Shown here: positions 34,493-45,685 of the stretch, piece by piece
Layout: every line of letters starts with the position of its first letter
How positions within the stretch are numbered: the stretch's first letter is position 1
Source: Hirundichthys speculiger
Lineage: Eukaryota; Chordata; Actinopteri; Beloniformes; Exocoetidae
Assembly: GCA_018398805.1 (NCBI GenBank)
Contig: JAGFBZ010000901.1
Location: 119,085 to 183,084 of the forward strand
Direction of reading: 5' to 3'
DNA: 64,000 nucleotides
Translations under genes and position numbers: made by a program
The notes under the pieces: generated by a model
What the model was told of the DNA's origin: nothing
Databases searched by the model: none
The model's input: only the letters and a program-made list of their open reading frames with translations

Positions 34493-35838
34493 CCCTTTAA
34501 GCGCCAAAGTCGCAATATTGCGACAAGCAACATTGCTGAATAAAACAGGCTGTATCTATAAATGTGGTGCCGAATCGTGTCACTACTTTTCACCAGGAGA
34601 TAGGAGACATGTGTGCCTGTAATCTAAGTAGATTTTTTGGGGGTGGTGCCATTCAAAGTTTCAGAGAAAAAGAGTTTGCAAAACACCCTCCATCCTAGAG
34701 ACGGGGCGGCGCAGCGGCGGTAGTAGTGCTGAGCGGAGCGAGAGCAGAACAGAGTAAAAATAGTATTTTTTTCATTTACTTACGATGCCGAGAGGTCGGT
34801 TTACCATCGACGAAGTACTTCATCAGTTACTGGCTGACTCTGATTCCGTGGAGGAAAACGTAGAGTTGTTCAGTGACGAAGAAACTGACATGAGTAGTGA
34901 CGGCGGGTCCGCGCGTCAAAGTCCACAACCATCACACAGTACAACAGGTGCTTCACCTCAGTGTGGCTTCCAAAAACCAAGCAGAGGACGTGGTCAGGGA
35001 TGTCAGAGGGTCTCATAACGCCGCGATTATGCGTGAATGTAGCGGGGATGAAAACAGCCGCGGTTGTGGGAGACACGGGAGAAGCCGCGGTAGAAGTCGC
35101 GGGAGAAAACACACCGCAAATGGCGGTGGAGATGGCGTTCAGCGCCGCACCACAAAATCACGGCGGCAATGATTATAATGATGATGAATGGGGATTCTTG
35201 AGAGGAGAGGAAGAATATCTAAAGTGGATCCCAAATTTTGATGAGCCTGTTGGTTATTGTGGAGACGATCTGACAAATTTTGAGCCACTTGATTTCATCT
35301 CTCTTTTTCTGAATGATGAACTCTGGAGCCTCATCACCCATGAAACATCCGTCAGTGTGGAGTAGGTCTTTGTGCTGTGTCTTGCAATGAAAGATACCAC
35401 ACACTGAAAAACTACAAGCAGTGCCATCTTGATCATTGAAGGTCTTTGAAAATAATACAATTCCATATGGCCCCCAAACAGTGCCTAAAGATTATACAAA
35501 TTGGATCAGTGAATTTATTTCTATCAAAAATTTTATTTCATACTGAATACATTTCACATTGACTGTTGAAAGTATTCCCTTATCTCAAACCGCTCAAATT
35601 ATAGCCTTTTGAAATCTTTATAAGAAAATTGACATTTTCCAATATGGCCGCCACCTTGTGACGTCATAATATGCAAATTATTTGAATAATTTCACTCCTA
35701 TCACAAACTTTGAGTCATACTGAACAATTTTCTCATTGACAGTATACCTCTATCTCAAACTGCTTTCAAGTTATAGCCTTTTGAAATCTTGATATCAAAA
35801 TTTAATATTTTCCTGAAAAAACTCCGGCGCCTAAAGGG
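34493..35838 (+). mobile_element. piggyBac-derived element at a TTAA site
   Basis: Ends CCCTTTAAGCGCC and GGCGCCTAAAGGG are inverted (12 of 13 match). TTAA flanks both sides (34489-34492 and 35839-35842). The target TTAA comes from the GACTTAATTC variant of the array unit. The element keeps only the start of the transposase gene. Confidence 0.88.
34785..35365 (+). pseudogene. piggyBac transposase, N-terminal relic
   Basis: The ATG at 34785 opens a frame with an acidic serine-rich N-terminus (FTIDEVLHQLL, ELFSDEETD). A frameshift between about 34960 and 35018 moves it to a frame ending 'PLDFISLFLNDELWSLITHET', the 'F...LF.DELW..I..ET' segment that precedes the catalytic domain of PGBD4-like transposases. 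The DDE core is deleted, so the copy is inactive. Confidence 0.78.
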
Positions 35839-37080
35839 TTAATTCTCGACATTTCGACTTTATTCTGGAAACTACATTTAGTCGTTATTCTCGACATTTT
35901 GACTTTATTCTCAACATTTCCAACTTTATTCTCGACATTTCATCTTTATTCTGGAAACTACATTGCAACTTAATTCTCGACTTTTTTTACTTTATTCTGG
36001 AAACTACATTTCAACTTTATTCTGGAAACTACATTTCGTCTTTATTCTGGAAACTACATTTCGTCTTTATTCTCGACATTTCGACTTTATTCTGGAACCT
36101 GCATTTCAACTTTATTCTCGACATTTTGACTTTATTCTCGACATTTTGACTTTATTCTCGACATTTCAATTTTATTCTCAACATTTCGACTTTATTCTGG
36201 AAACTACATTTCAACTTTATTCTGGAAACTACATTGCGACTTAATTCTCGACATTTCGACTTTATTCTGGAAACTACATTTAGTCGTTATTCTCGACATT
36301 TTTTTTTTTTTAAAGATTGTTTTGGCTCTAGTGGCCTTTATTGAAAGTTGAGAGACAGGAAGGGGGGCAGAGAGAATGGGGAAGACACGCGGGAAAGAGT
36401 CGCCGAGCCGGGAATCGAACTCGCGACCTTTTGAAATCTTGATATCAAAATTTAATATTTTCCTGAAAAAACTCCGGCGCCTAAAGGGTTAATTCTCGAC
36501 ATTTCGACTTTATTCTGGAAACTACATTTAGTCGTTATTCTCGACATTTTGACTTTATTCTCAACATTTCCAACTTTATTCTCGACATTTCATCTTTATT
36601 CTGGAAACTACATTGCAACTTAATTCTCGACTTTTTTTACTTTATTCTGGAAACTACATTTCAACTTTATTCTGGAAACTACATTTCGTCTTTATTCTGG
36701 AAACTACATTTCGTCTTTATTCTCGACATTTCGACTTTATTCTGGAACCTGCATTTCAACTTTATTCTCGACATTTTGACTTTATTCTCGACATTTTGAC
36801 TTTTTTCTCGACATTTCAATTTTATTCTCAACATTTCGACTTTATTCTGGAAACTACATTTCAACTTTATTCTGGAAACTACATTGCGACTTAATTCTCG
36901 ACATTTCGACTTTATTCTGGAAACTACATTTAGGCGTTATTCTCGACATTTTTTTTTTTTTTTTTAAAGATTGTTTTGGCTCTAGTGGCCTTTATTGAAA
37001 GTTGAGAGACAGGAAGGGGGGCAGAGAGAATGGGGAAGACACGCGGGAAAGAGTCGCCGAGCCGGGAATCGAACTCGCGA
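35779..37080. repeat. 650-bp tandem duplication inside the array
   Basis: 35779-36428 is repeated at 36429-37080 with a few substitutions and a poly(T) length change. The unit includes the last ~60 bp of the piggyBac element, array units and the 3' part of a SINE. The junction shows the shared string CCTTTTGAAATC. Confidence 0.92.
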
Positions 37081-37140
37081 CCAGCCGCACGAGGACTGCA
37101 GCCTCTGCACATGGCCGCCCGCCGTAACCGCTGCGCCCAA
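36949..37140 (-). mobile_element. tRNA-derived SINE, complete copy
   Basis: Read on the minus strand it starts GGGCGCAGCGGTTACGG (A box), has GGTCGCGAGTTCGATTCCC (B box), an unrelated body and a poly(A) tail. TTATTCTCGACATT occurs at both flanks. The first duplication copy (36299-36428) holds only the 3' part, cut at the duplication junction. Confidence 0.85.
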
Positions 37141-37740
37141 TTATTCTCGACATTTTGACTTTATTCTCAACATTGCGACTTAATTCTCGACATTTCAACT
37201 TTGTTCTGGAAACTACATTTCAACTTTATTCTGGAAACTACATTGCGACTTAATTCTCAACATTTCGACTTTATTCTGGAAACTACATTTAGTCGTTATT
37301 CTCGACATTTTGACTTTATTCTCAACATTTCAACTTTATTCTGGAAACTACATTTAGTCGTTATTCTCGACATTTTGACTTTATTCTGGAAACTACATTT
37401 CAACTTTATTCTGGAAACTACATTGCGACTTAATTCTCGACATTTCGACTTTATTCTGGAAACTACATTTCGTCTTTATTCTGGAAACTACATTTCGTCT
37501 TTATTCTGGAAACTACATTTCGTCTTTATTCTCGACATTTCGACTTTATTCTGGAACCTGCATTTCAACTTTATTCTCGACATTTTGACTTTATTCTGGA
37601 AACTGCATTTCGACTTTATTCTCGACACTTTGACTTTATTCTGGAAACTACATTTCGACTTTATTCTCGACATTTCGACTTTATTCTGGAAACTACATTT
37701 CGACTTTACTCTCGACATTTCAACTTTACTCTCGACATTT

Positions 37741-37832
37741 CGACTTTCTTCTCGTAAGTGAGGAATGAAAAAAAAAAAATATTGCCCACAATTTTTTTTT
37801 CTCAGTGTGGCCCCAATACTCGGTCGTACCAA
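37741..37832. repeat. Right inverted repeat flanking the array
   Basis: Partner of 28349-28442. It directly follows the last array unit. Confidence 0.88.
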
Positions 37833-38334
37833 ACAACTGCTCTATGAGCGGCTCTGATTTGTAACGTGGTGTCACTTTTTTATAGCGAGCTGCATCAATG
37901 AGCTTTCTCGAGCCCAAAGTGTTAAGTTTCTCCTAACTTCTTACACCAGCTACCAAAAGGCTAATTGTTTTTCCCTCTCTTTTCTATCCACACCCAGCGC
38001 CATTTCTAAGCCTTTACCAATTAGGAGAGCATCTTTCCCAGGATTCATGATTTTACTCTCCTACTTTCCGACGATACTCTCTCTGCTGGACAACCAAGCA
38101 TCTATGCAACATCTGACTCGGTTGAAGCACGTTTATTCCAAAACCTGCCCTGTTCTACATCTGATCGGCTAATAAAGTTACGTTTAGAGAGAGTTGTGTT
38201 CCTCTCATGTCATTGGTAGATGGACTGATGAACTCAAAAGTAATATCAATTAGCAATTTTTAAAATATAAGAACCTCCCCCCTCTCTTTCAGCAAAACGG
38301 CGCTCGCCGGAACCCGGCACGGTGCCGGAATACT
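37833..38334. other. Unassigned sequence
   Basis: No gene was recognised. AATAAA at about 38170 lies in an LTR-end-like context but has no partner. Confidence 0.3.
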
Positions 38335-38456
38335 TTAAGCCCTGCATATCCCGGTAATCGACCGCGATAAACGTAAACGACCACCATAAACGGTAATCGT
38401 TATCGCGTAAAATTTTACCACGCTTTACCGTATTACCGGTAACCATTCCATCCCTA
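38335..38456. mobile_element. hAT end fragment, same family as 40127-42189
   Basis: Matches 42066-42189 (GGTAATCGACCGCGATAA ... CCATCCCTA). Only the right end is present. Confidence 0.7.
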
Positions 38457-38670
38457 GATTAGAACAAAAAATATTTGAAGTCAATCAGACCAAATTTCTG
38501 GGGTTCATTAAAGTACGAGGCCTGGAAATGGCCAAAATATTGGAAAAACTTCATATTCCTTTCAAAATAGCGGACTTCCTGTGGGAGTTAGAGCAGGGGT
38601 CCAAGAGACTTTTTTGTAGGTCTGAGGGTGATACATCAGTCACACAAAGTTCATGTCTGTAGGTGGAAGC
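38457..38670. repeat. Dispersed repeat, inverse of 11770-12010
   Basis: About 210 bp with moderate divergence. No coding capacity supported. Confidence 0.75.
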
Positions 38671-38763
38671 ATATGGAGGGGCTCGCTGATTAAAAAATAA
38701 GTCAAGCTTTAACTTGCAGGATTATTTTCTACTAGACTGACATTTTAGAGCACTTTTCATTGT

Positions 38764-39225
38764 ATGTGCTTGGCAACCAGCAATACTGGATCAGCTGGAA
38801 TATCATCAAGAGATGATCTGGAACAATCTAGAAGAATGGATGACTTGGTGATATCTGGCCTTGAGACGAGCCATCGCACCGATGCAAGGATCACAGCAGG
38901 TGCAAAGAAGAGGAGGATGCACCAAGAGGTGATTACGTCCACTTGAACAGCAAGTCATTCAGTTCTTAACCAGCAGAGACAAACCTCTAAACAGGAAAAA
39001 CAGAGCTGCCTGTCGCACCTCAGCACAAAAAAGAAACAAGACAAACATCATCATTCACTTTGTGAGCAGAAAACTGAAGACTGAAGGACTAAATCTAGCA
39101 GAAACTCTGAAGGACACAGGAGTTTATGGAAATCAACTTCTCACAAGGAGAAATGCTGAAACTGCACAACAAGCCAGAATCATGAAGACAGAGAAGCAAA
39201 TTCAAGACACCTGGATATGAAACTG
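38764..39225 (+). pseudogene. LINE ORF1-type relic
   Basis: 'RRMDDLVISGLETSHRTDAR' is followed, after a +1 frameshift at 38941-38944, by 'LEQQVIQFLTSRD', 'NIIIHFVSRKLK' and 'LLTRRNAETAQQARIMKTEK'. This matches the RNA-binding ORF1 of fish non-LTR elements of the CR1/L2 type. Inactive. Confidence 0.6.
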
Positions 39226-39439
39226 GAAAGAGACGATCCAACAGAAGGGACACCTGAACAGGCTGAAGTTATAGCCATCAGAGACAAGACACACCTGGAA
39301 CTATAGAAATGACAGGAAGATCATGTTGGACAAGAACATTCACGTTCCACATCAAGACTGGAACTATCACAGCTTTTTCTCATCTCCAACAAATCTACAG
39401 AGTCAGAGATGTGATGTCCAGAAACTCATCCAGCCTTCA

Positions 39440-39570
39440 TCTCCAGCAGACTTGACTACTGTAACGCTCTTTAGTCTGATTAGACAGCTTCAATTCATCA
39501 TGAACACTGTTGTCAGAATTCTAACAAGAACCAGGAAAACTGAGCACATGACTATGAGATCCTTTCACTG
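39440..39570 (+). pseudogene. L2 reverse transcriptase scrap
   Basis: 'DLTTVTLFSLIRQLQFIMN' and 'VVRILTRTRKTEHM' correspond to the conserved 'LDYCNAL...LQ.IQN.AAR.LT.TRK..H' region of fish L2 LINEs. Both ends are lost. Confidence 0.65.
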
Positions 39571-39688
39571 ATGATTCTTTTTAATTCTACACACAGATGT
39601 ACGCTCATCGACCGTTCATCAACCACAAACGGAAGTCATCACTGAAGGATTCTGGGTAACTTACATGACTGAAGTAACCATTGATATA

Positions 39689-40117
39689 CAGTAATCCCCC
39701 ACACTTCGCAGTTAATGGGGGCTGTGACCCCCCCCCCCCGTGAATGGTGAAAACCACGATGTGGATCTACATGTACATGTACAGTATACATGTACACGCG
39801 TACACAAAATCTACAAAGGTACACTCACTTTGACGATCTCTCCTCTGTGCGTAGCTGACGAGAGACAGAGATGGGAGATGAGGGGACGCGTGTCAGCCAA
39901 TCAGCTACAGACAACCGCAGCCAATCACAGGCCTCAATATTCGTCATGGGGCCTCCCGTGTAGGTTCTTGTTGCTTCCCGAGACTCGTTCTTGATGTGAT
40001 GGATTTCGCATCAGCCTCGTGCGTTTCATTTGGGTTTTTTTTTCGAATATTTTTTTTCTATGAATATTTTTGAAACTTCCGCGATGTACTGAGACCGTGA
40101 AGTGTGGGGGATTACTG
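39689..40117. mobile_element. pogo/Tigger-like MITE (429 bp)
   Basis: Inverted ends CAGTAATCCCCCACACTTC and GAAGTGTGGGGGATTACTG, each next to TA. No coding region. Confidence 0.88.
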
Positions 40118-40126
40118 TATATGTGC

Positions 40127-42189
40127 TAAGGATGTAACGATAGGGAAAACCTGATATCTCGATTATAGTGACCAAATTATCACGGTTTACGATATAATCG
40201 CCGTATTCTTAATTGTTGTACAAATGTCCAAAAGGCACAAACATTTAAATAATTTCGCAAAATCTTGTAATTTTCTTGTCATACTAAAGCATTAGAAGCC
40301 AAAATCTAATCAAAATGTAACTTTCACATTAAAGGGGCAAACGACTGGCACAGGAAGAGATTTTATATTAAATGAACAAAATAAATTACAGGAACAAAGC
40401 TTATTTGTCTGGTGCAAGTTTAAATGAACACTTAAACAACCATAGTAAGTCAAAATATGCATTTTAAGTGTTACTGCCTGTTGCAGTAACTTTTTTCTTG
40501 TATGCTCTGCAGACAGGATAATTGTCCTTCACCAGTTGTCCCTCTGCATTCTTAAGAAAAAAAATATCCCCAGACTTCAGATTTTGTTCTTTTAGCGGGT
40601 TGATAAATGTCCTGCGTGCTATCAACACTTTCCGCCGTGCTCACTGTTATAGTGTAAACAGCATAAAGACAGGAACTTGGATTTCCTATTTTGATGTACA
40701 ACACTTGAACGCCCCTCCCACTGTTTCCCAGTACTCCTGGTCTGCTATGTTAATGTACCGGCCCGTAGGAGTTGAACTGCAGTTGTTCCACATGAAGTTT
40801 GTAAACCGACCGTAAGTCTTCGTGTGGTTTCTTCTTAAGGAGTTGAACTTAACACACTCACGTTACGATGCGGATGTAACAAGCTACATATTCACATGAG
40901 ACACAGTCGCGAGTCGCTTGTGAGACTTGAATGAGGCTGATATTTAGGGGTGCACAATAATTATCGGGCCGATAACAGGAAATTATGACGTCATTCCGAT
41001 AAGTCCAATATCACGACGAATAGCCCCGATAACATATATATTTCTGTGAACACAGCAGTGCCTCGCTCCCTCTGAGCCTTGAATGACCGGCAGTGAATGT
41101 TATGTTCAAGTAACGTCGGCATAATCAGAAAAATGATTACTCAATAAGGAAAATCAAGAATACCCCCTCATGCCAGAAAACAACTCGTTAACTCGGTCAT
41201 AATTTTGGTAGTTGCTGACTTGAATTGATATTTGCAGTATTCTCCCACATGTTACACATAAAAAAAGAAAAAATATATATAAAAGGCTGAAATAACAAAG
41301 AGCAAATGAGGAAACGTCAGAATTTACGTTACACCTTGAATGCAGCATGCATTGTGCTGATCACAACAAACATGGCGGCGTGGAACTTCGTTAAAGTTTC
41401 AGAGGAAGATAGTTTGGTGGTTATTTGTGATGAATCCTCTGAGTGAATTCTACGAGGAGGGAAGCACAAGCTTTAATACGTAAAACCTGATCAGCCACCT
41501 ACAACATAACAATCACTTCCATGGAGTTTTGAAATCACGCTAACACGAGCTAACGGAAGCTAACGGAAGCTAATGCTAACGTGCGCGAGCCTCTCCTCTC
41601 CCTCATTCCTCTCATCTGAAGCTTCCATGAGATTAAAAAATAAAACTACTGAACCTCATTTACTTTAATTAAAGGTATTAATTTAAATGGGACCACAAGT
41701 CAAAATCCTTGAAATGTTAATCTTTTTTCAGTTAGTAATTCTGATGCATGTATTTCCATCAGTTCAAGGAGCCTTTTTTTTTTATATCAGTCAGTAATGA
41801 ACCTTATTTAAGTTAATGTGAGATATCAAATAGGTTTGTTTGATAGCTTTAAGAAAATATTTGAGAGGCTTGCCAATAATTTTTCATTTGAAAAAATAAA
41901 TATCTGTTCATTTAAGAAATCAAAACTATTTTTGATTTTGTTCATAGTATTGATGTAATGATCTTAGGTATATGTGTGTGTTATCGGTTATCAGTATTGG
42001 CCTTTAGGAGCTGAAAGATATCGGTTATCGGTCTCAGTTTTAAAAAACAGTTATTGTGCATCCCTACTGATATTACATATCCTGGTAATTGACCGCGATA
42101 ATGAGATTAAGTAAAACATAAATGGTAGTTGCTATCGTGTAAAATTTTCACCGCTCTTTACCGTAATACCAGTAACCGTCCCATCCCTA
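40127..42189. mobile_element. hAT element with TSD ATATGTGC, host of another hAT
   Basis: Ends TAAGGATGTAACGATAGG and CCGTCCCATCCCTA. Perfect 8-bp TSDs ATATGTGC lie at 40119-40126 and 42190-42197. Without the nested element it is about 0.93 kb and non-coding. Confidence 0.85.
40945..42066. mobile_element. Nested hAT element with TSD CTGATATT
   Basis: Ends TAGGGGTGCACAATAAT and ATTGTGCATCCCTA. Perfect 8-bp TSDs CTGATATT lie at 40937-40944 and 42067-42074. Subterminal TTATCGG/CCGATAA motifs are repeated. No transposase remains. Confidence 0.92.
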
Positions 42190-42199
42190 ATATGTGCAG

Positions 42200-43006
42200 A
42201 CAGTTGAAGCATTAAAACTAAAAGACACATTACAGTTTGGAAATGTTCACAGGGACAAAGAGCTTCATTTCTGGACACATGTCCTGGTCTGATGACACTA
42301 AAACTGAACTGTTTGGACATAAAGACCATCGTTACATCTGGAGGAAAAAGACCTGAGAACACCATCCAACTGTGAAGCACGGGGGTGGCAGCATCATGAT
42401 GTGGGGGCGTTTGACCACTTCACTAAATAGATGACATCATGAGGAAAGAACATTCTGGAGAAGAATTGAAGCAACATCTCAGACATCAGCCAGGAAGTTA
42501 AAGCTTGGACACTAATGGGTCTCCAGATGTACAATGACCCTAAACACACCACCAGATTAGTTCCAAAGAGGCTTCAGGACAACAAAGTCCATGTTCTGGA
42601 GTGGACATCACAAAGACCTGATCTCAGTCCTCCAGAACATCTGTGGTCAGAGCTGGAAAGGAGACCTACAAACCTGACTCAGTTCCTCCAGTTCTGTCAG
42701 GAGGAACGGACCAAAATTCACAAAACTACTGAGAGAAGCTTCTGGAAGGAAACGTGAAACATTTGACCCAAGACAGACAGTTTAGAGACAACGATACCAG
42801 ATACTGAGGAGATGGATGGAGACTGGTGACTGAAGAGACAAATAAACTATTCTGTCTGCCATTATTCTGGCTTTTAATAAATATCAATCATTTAGGTCAT
42901 CCTAACTGACCTAAAAGAGAAAAAAAGATAAATGTGATTTAATATCAGAGAGAAAAAAGCCTCTGTGTCTTTAAATACAGTGGATGGAAACTTCTGGCTT
43001 CAACTG
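42200..43006 (+). mobile_element. Tc1 relic with Sleeping Beauty-like terminal repeat
   Basis: Broken transposase sequence is readable: 'NDPKHTTRLVPKRLQDNKV', then 'EHLWSELERR' (C-terminal DDE/E region), open at 42515-42757. The right end is the inverse of CAGTTGAAGCCAGAAGTTTC, like the terminal repeat of salmonid-type Tc1 elements. The left end is missing. Confidence 0.78.
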
Positions 43007-43420
43007 GATTCTGTTATTAAGTCAGTTTGTTCAAAGATTGACTTTTGAATCCGTTTAGAAACGTCTTATTTTCTCCTCCATGACCCATATATATTGATCA
43101 GTAATGAAAGAATGAGTTCAGGAGAACAGCCTCTAACGGTTTCTTCCAGACTTTAGCCGAGCCAGTGGGCCGGCCCGCTTCACTGCTGCTGCGCCGCCGC
43201 CGGCGTCTCCCTCCGGGGATAGTAGCCCAAGCAAAGCCCGCTGCTCTGGAGGCCTGGGCTGGAGGTCAACAACTAGCGATTCTTACAAGTTTGTGGAGGC
43301 TTTAGACAAGGAGTGTCTCAACATCACAGTCCAACACGCGATAAAAGCAGAAAAGTCTCCCCCAAAGCTTCATGAAGCCATATTTCCACACTTTCAAACC
43401 TACAAGCTCTTAATACTACA

Positions 43421-43612
43421 CTAGAACCCGAGCGGGTTCTGGACCTGAACACGGACCTTCAGACCAGCAGAGGAACAGCTCGCTTTGGTCCTGCTGGAGG
43501 ACTGTGAAGAACTCCGCTCCGGGTCCTGGTTCTGCTCTGAGCTCTGGTTCTGCTCCATGTCCTGGTCTTTGTCCAGATGTTCGCGCTTTAAAGCGTCTGT
43601 CCAGTAATCCAT
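43421..43612 (-). CDS. Candidate short first exon, Gln/Ser-rich
   Basis: A 63-codon frame from an ATG, with a hydrophilic DKDQDMEQNQSSEQNQDPE stretch. It lies directly downstream of a promoter-like patch. I do not recognise the protein. The 5' flank on the plus side, 43140-43280, is G+C-rich. It could be the start of a spliced gene running left, but no clear donor or next exon is visible. Confidence 0.3.
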   Translation of the reverse strand: MDYWTDALKREHLDKDQDMEQNQSSEQNQDPERSSSQSSSRTKASCSSAGLKVRVQVQNPLGF

Positions 43613-43654
43613 AGTGTTTTCAATCCGCGCACGGACGCTTGGATTGTTTCCTAT

Positions 43655-43735
43655 GTGACGTCATTGATGATATGCGAAGCATCGTCGTGCAGCTGTACCA
43701 CGTGACTGGTTCGCAGCTGTACCACGTGACTGGAT
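43655..43735 (-). promoter_or_regulatory. CRE and duplicated E-box patch
   Basis: TGACGTCA (CRE palindrome) at about 43658-43665. GCAGCTGTACCACGTGACTGG occurs twice in direct repeat (about 43689-43709 and 43713-43733), each with a CACGTG E-box. They lie 40-120 bp upstream of the candidate exon on the minus strand. Confidence 0.45.
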
Positions 43736-44530
43736 CATGAATGGTTTAAAGCAACATTGTATTCTTTGACCATTATGTTTTAACAGCCAGTTAAATGGTA
43801 ATTAAAAGCTCAACGAGACAAACGGATCAACTCTTTTTAACTGGACAGTTTCCTCCATTCATGAAATAAGTCAGAGATTTAATATGAATGAAATAACTTG
43901 GACATTTATTTCAATTTCAGCAGGTAGAGAAGAAGTTTTACTTTTCGTAATATCACCCTGCAATACACTGTCAATGAATAGTAGCTATATGTTAACTGAG
44001 GACAATTCATTTTAATTTAATAGTAAACATGAAAAACAACCAACAGAAATGTTTGTAGCCCTGCGTGTGGTGTAAATTGTAACTGCATCTGAACTTCAAG
44101 AGTAATATAATGTAGAACCTTCTGATGGTGCTGGACTTACTACAGCCTCAGAGGTGTGGAAGTCAGTCAGTGGCAGAATGAACAGGTGAAATCAACAGGG
44201 AACACCTACATTTTGGGGTCCCTACACCTACTGCAGGTATCTCTAATAAAGCTGCATAGATATGGCGTTATTTTTGTGCCATAATCCTGAGCGAACTGCG
44301 GAAGATTTTGAGCACAAAGAATCATATTTTGCGAGCGCATCACGTATGTGTTGAAAGGAAAATCATATTCAAGACTGAAATAATTATTTCTGAGCAAGGA
44401 AATGTCTATTCTGTGCTCGATAAGTGTCTCACAAAGTATTGATCTGTGTGTGAGCAGATGACTGCGCCCTCACTCCCCTCGCCCCCCTCACCCTCCTCAC
44501 CCCCCTCGCCCAGAAGCTGAGGGATATACT

Positions 44531-44697
44531 GTGAAAGCTTTGCGAGCTTTGTCAGGAAGTGGCAAAGTGACTTTTTATATTGTACCACTTCAAGAGATGT
44601 TAGACTCCTCTCCTCTGCCTCCTGACTCAGCACTTTCAAAAATGCCAGAGATGTGTTACCAGTGTAATGAAGTGATGCCTTTGCAGATGCTTGCAGT
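44531..44697 (+). pseudogene. Exon relic with a CxxC motif
   Basis: 'GSGKVTFYIVPLQEMLDSSPLP' followed by 'MPEMCYQCNEVMPLQMLA' resembles a segment seen in uncharacterised fish proteins with a C2HC-type zinc motif. The homology ends where a transposon-like CAGTGCCGCGGGAAG begins at about 44699. Confidence 0.3.
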
Positions 44698-45420
44698 CAG
44701 TGCCGCGGGAAGTAGGGGTGCTGCAGCACCCCCTGTTGGTGGGGCTGCACCACCTCAAAAATATATATATAAAAAAAACCCAAACAAACAAACAAAAAAA
44801 AAAAAAACAATTGAAAACAAGGGAAAAAATTAAAATGTTAAAAATTTACTCTAAAGTCTCATGGTCTGGTTGAATGTTTCTTACAGTATTATTCAGTGGC
44901 GGGTCATGTATTTGGTACCTGGGCCAGTGCGGGTTTAACTACTTAATCCACCATGACGTTATAATCATACAAGCCACCAATAAAAAAACACAATATAACA
45001 AGAAGAGGGCGCTGCATAGTTTAGCGATTACGCATCACCGTATTACTGTCAGACGTTTTTATTCTCTTGAGGTCAGAGGATGTCTGGTCAGCATTTGCGG
45101 TAGATGTGGGAACAGTCACGGCCACGGTTGGATGGGGGATTTATTTCAGATATGTCTGAACTGCTGGTCGAGGAGGGACAGGAACATTAATTGTTCCTGA
45201 TCTTTAGATTGCTTCCTTATCTGGCAGATAAAGTTTTCCAGAACACTGTTGTGGAGTTTCTTGAACTGTGCGCATATCCCTCTGTGCACTGGCCCGCTAC
45301 TTGCACTCGGAGCACCTGAGATGGGCAATCTTGGGTGCAATCTCTGTGCAATAGTGTCAAAAATCTCTTTCACCCCTGACAGACATCCAATGATTCGTTC
45401 TAAAGTATTTTAAAAACATC
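44698..45420. other. Probable transposon-derived sequence, unbounded
   Basis: Contains CAGTGCCGCGGGAAGTAGGG and CAGTGGCGGGTCATG, which look like hAT-type ends, plus a minus-strand 75-codon frame (45146-45373) that I cannot assign. No TSD could be paired. Confidence 0.3.
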
Positions 45421-45486
45421 AGCTGTGCCGCGTTACTGACATCCGTCATCTCTTCTACCGCGACAAATGGTGTTATATACTTTATA

Positions 45487-45526
45487 GTTGCTACGGCGCA
45501 CACACACACACTAAACACACACTCTA

Positions 45527-45606
<80 letters not shown>

Positions 45607-45623
45607 TTATTATATTTGTTTAG

Positions 45624-45682
<59 letters not shown>
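45487..45682. repeat. (CA)n then long (TA)n microsatellite
   Basis: A short CA run at about 45498-45526, then two TA runs (from 45534 and from 45629) separated by an AT-rich spacer. Confidence 0.93.

Positions 45683-45685
<3 letters not shown>

Larger units (their letters stand above)
28600..37755. repeat. Tandem array of 20- and 25-bp units, interrupted by insertions
   Basis: Two unit types are mixed: CGACTTTATTCTCGACATTT (20 bp), and a 25-bp form in which CTCGACA is replaced by CTGGAAACTACA. Array blocks occupy about 28600-30193, 33553-34488, 35843-36298, 36493-36948 and 37141-37755. The gaps are Rex3, a piggyBac element and a SINE. The array is pyrimidine-rich on the plus strand, and the long open frames inside are a by-product of the repeat (no start context, Phe/Leu/Tyr-rich). 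Confidence 0.93.

Noticed and set aside
37075..37140. A functional tRNA gene
   Set aside because: A and B boxes are present, but they are followed by an unrelated body and poly(A), and flanked by a TSD; it is a SINE head.
28600..37755. CRISPR-like array
   Set aside because: Units are contiguous without unique spacers, and the context is a vertebrate genome.
11770..42066. A large inverted duplication linking 11770-12010 and 12360-12690 with 38457-38670 and 41740-42066
   Set aside because: Both pairs are inverted, but their order is the same left and right, whereas a true inverted duplication would reverse it. They are independent copies of dispersed repeats.
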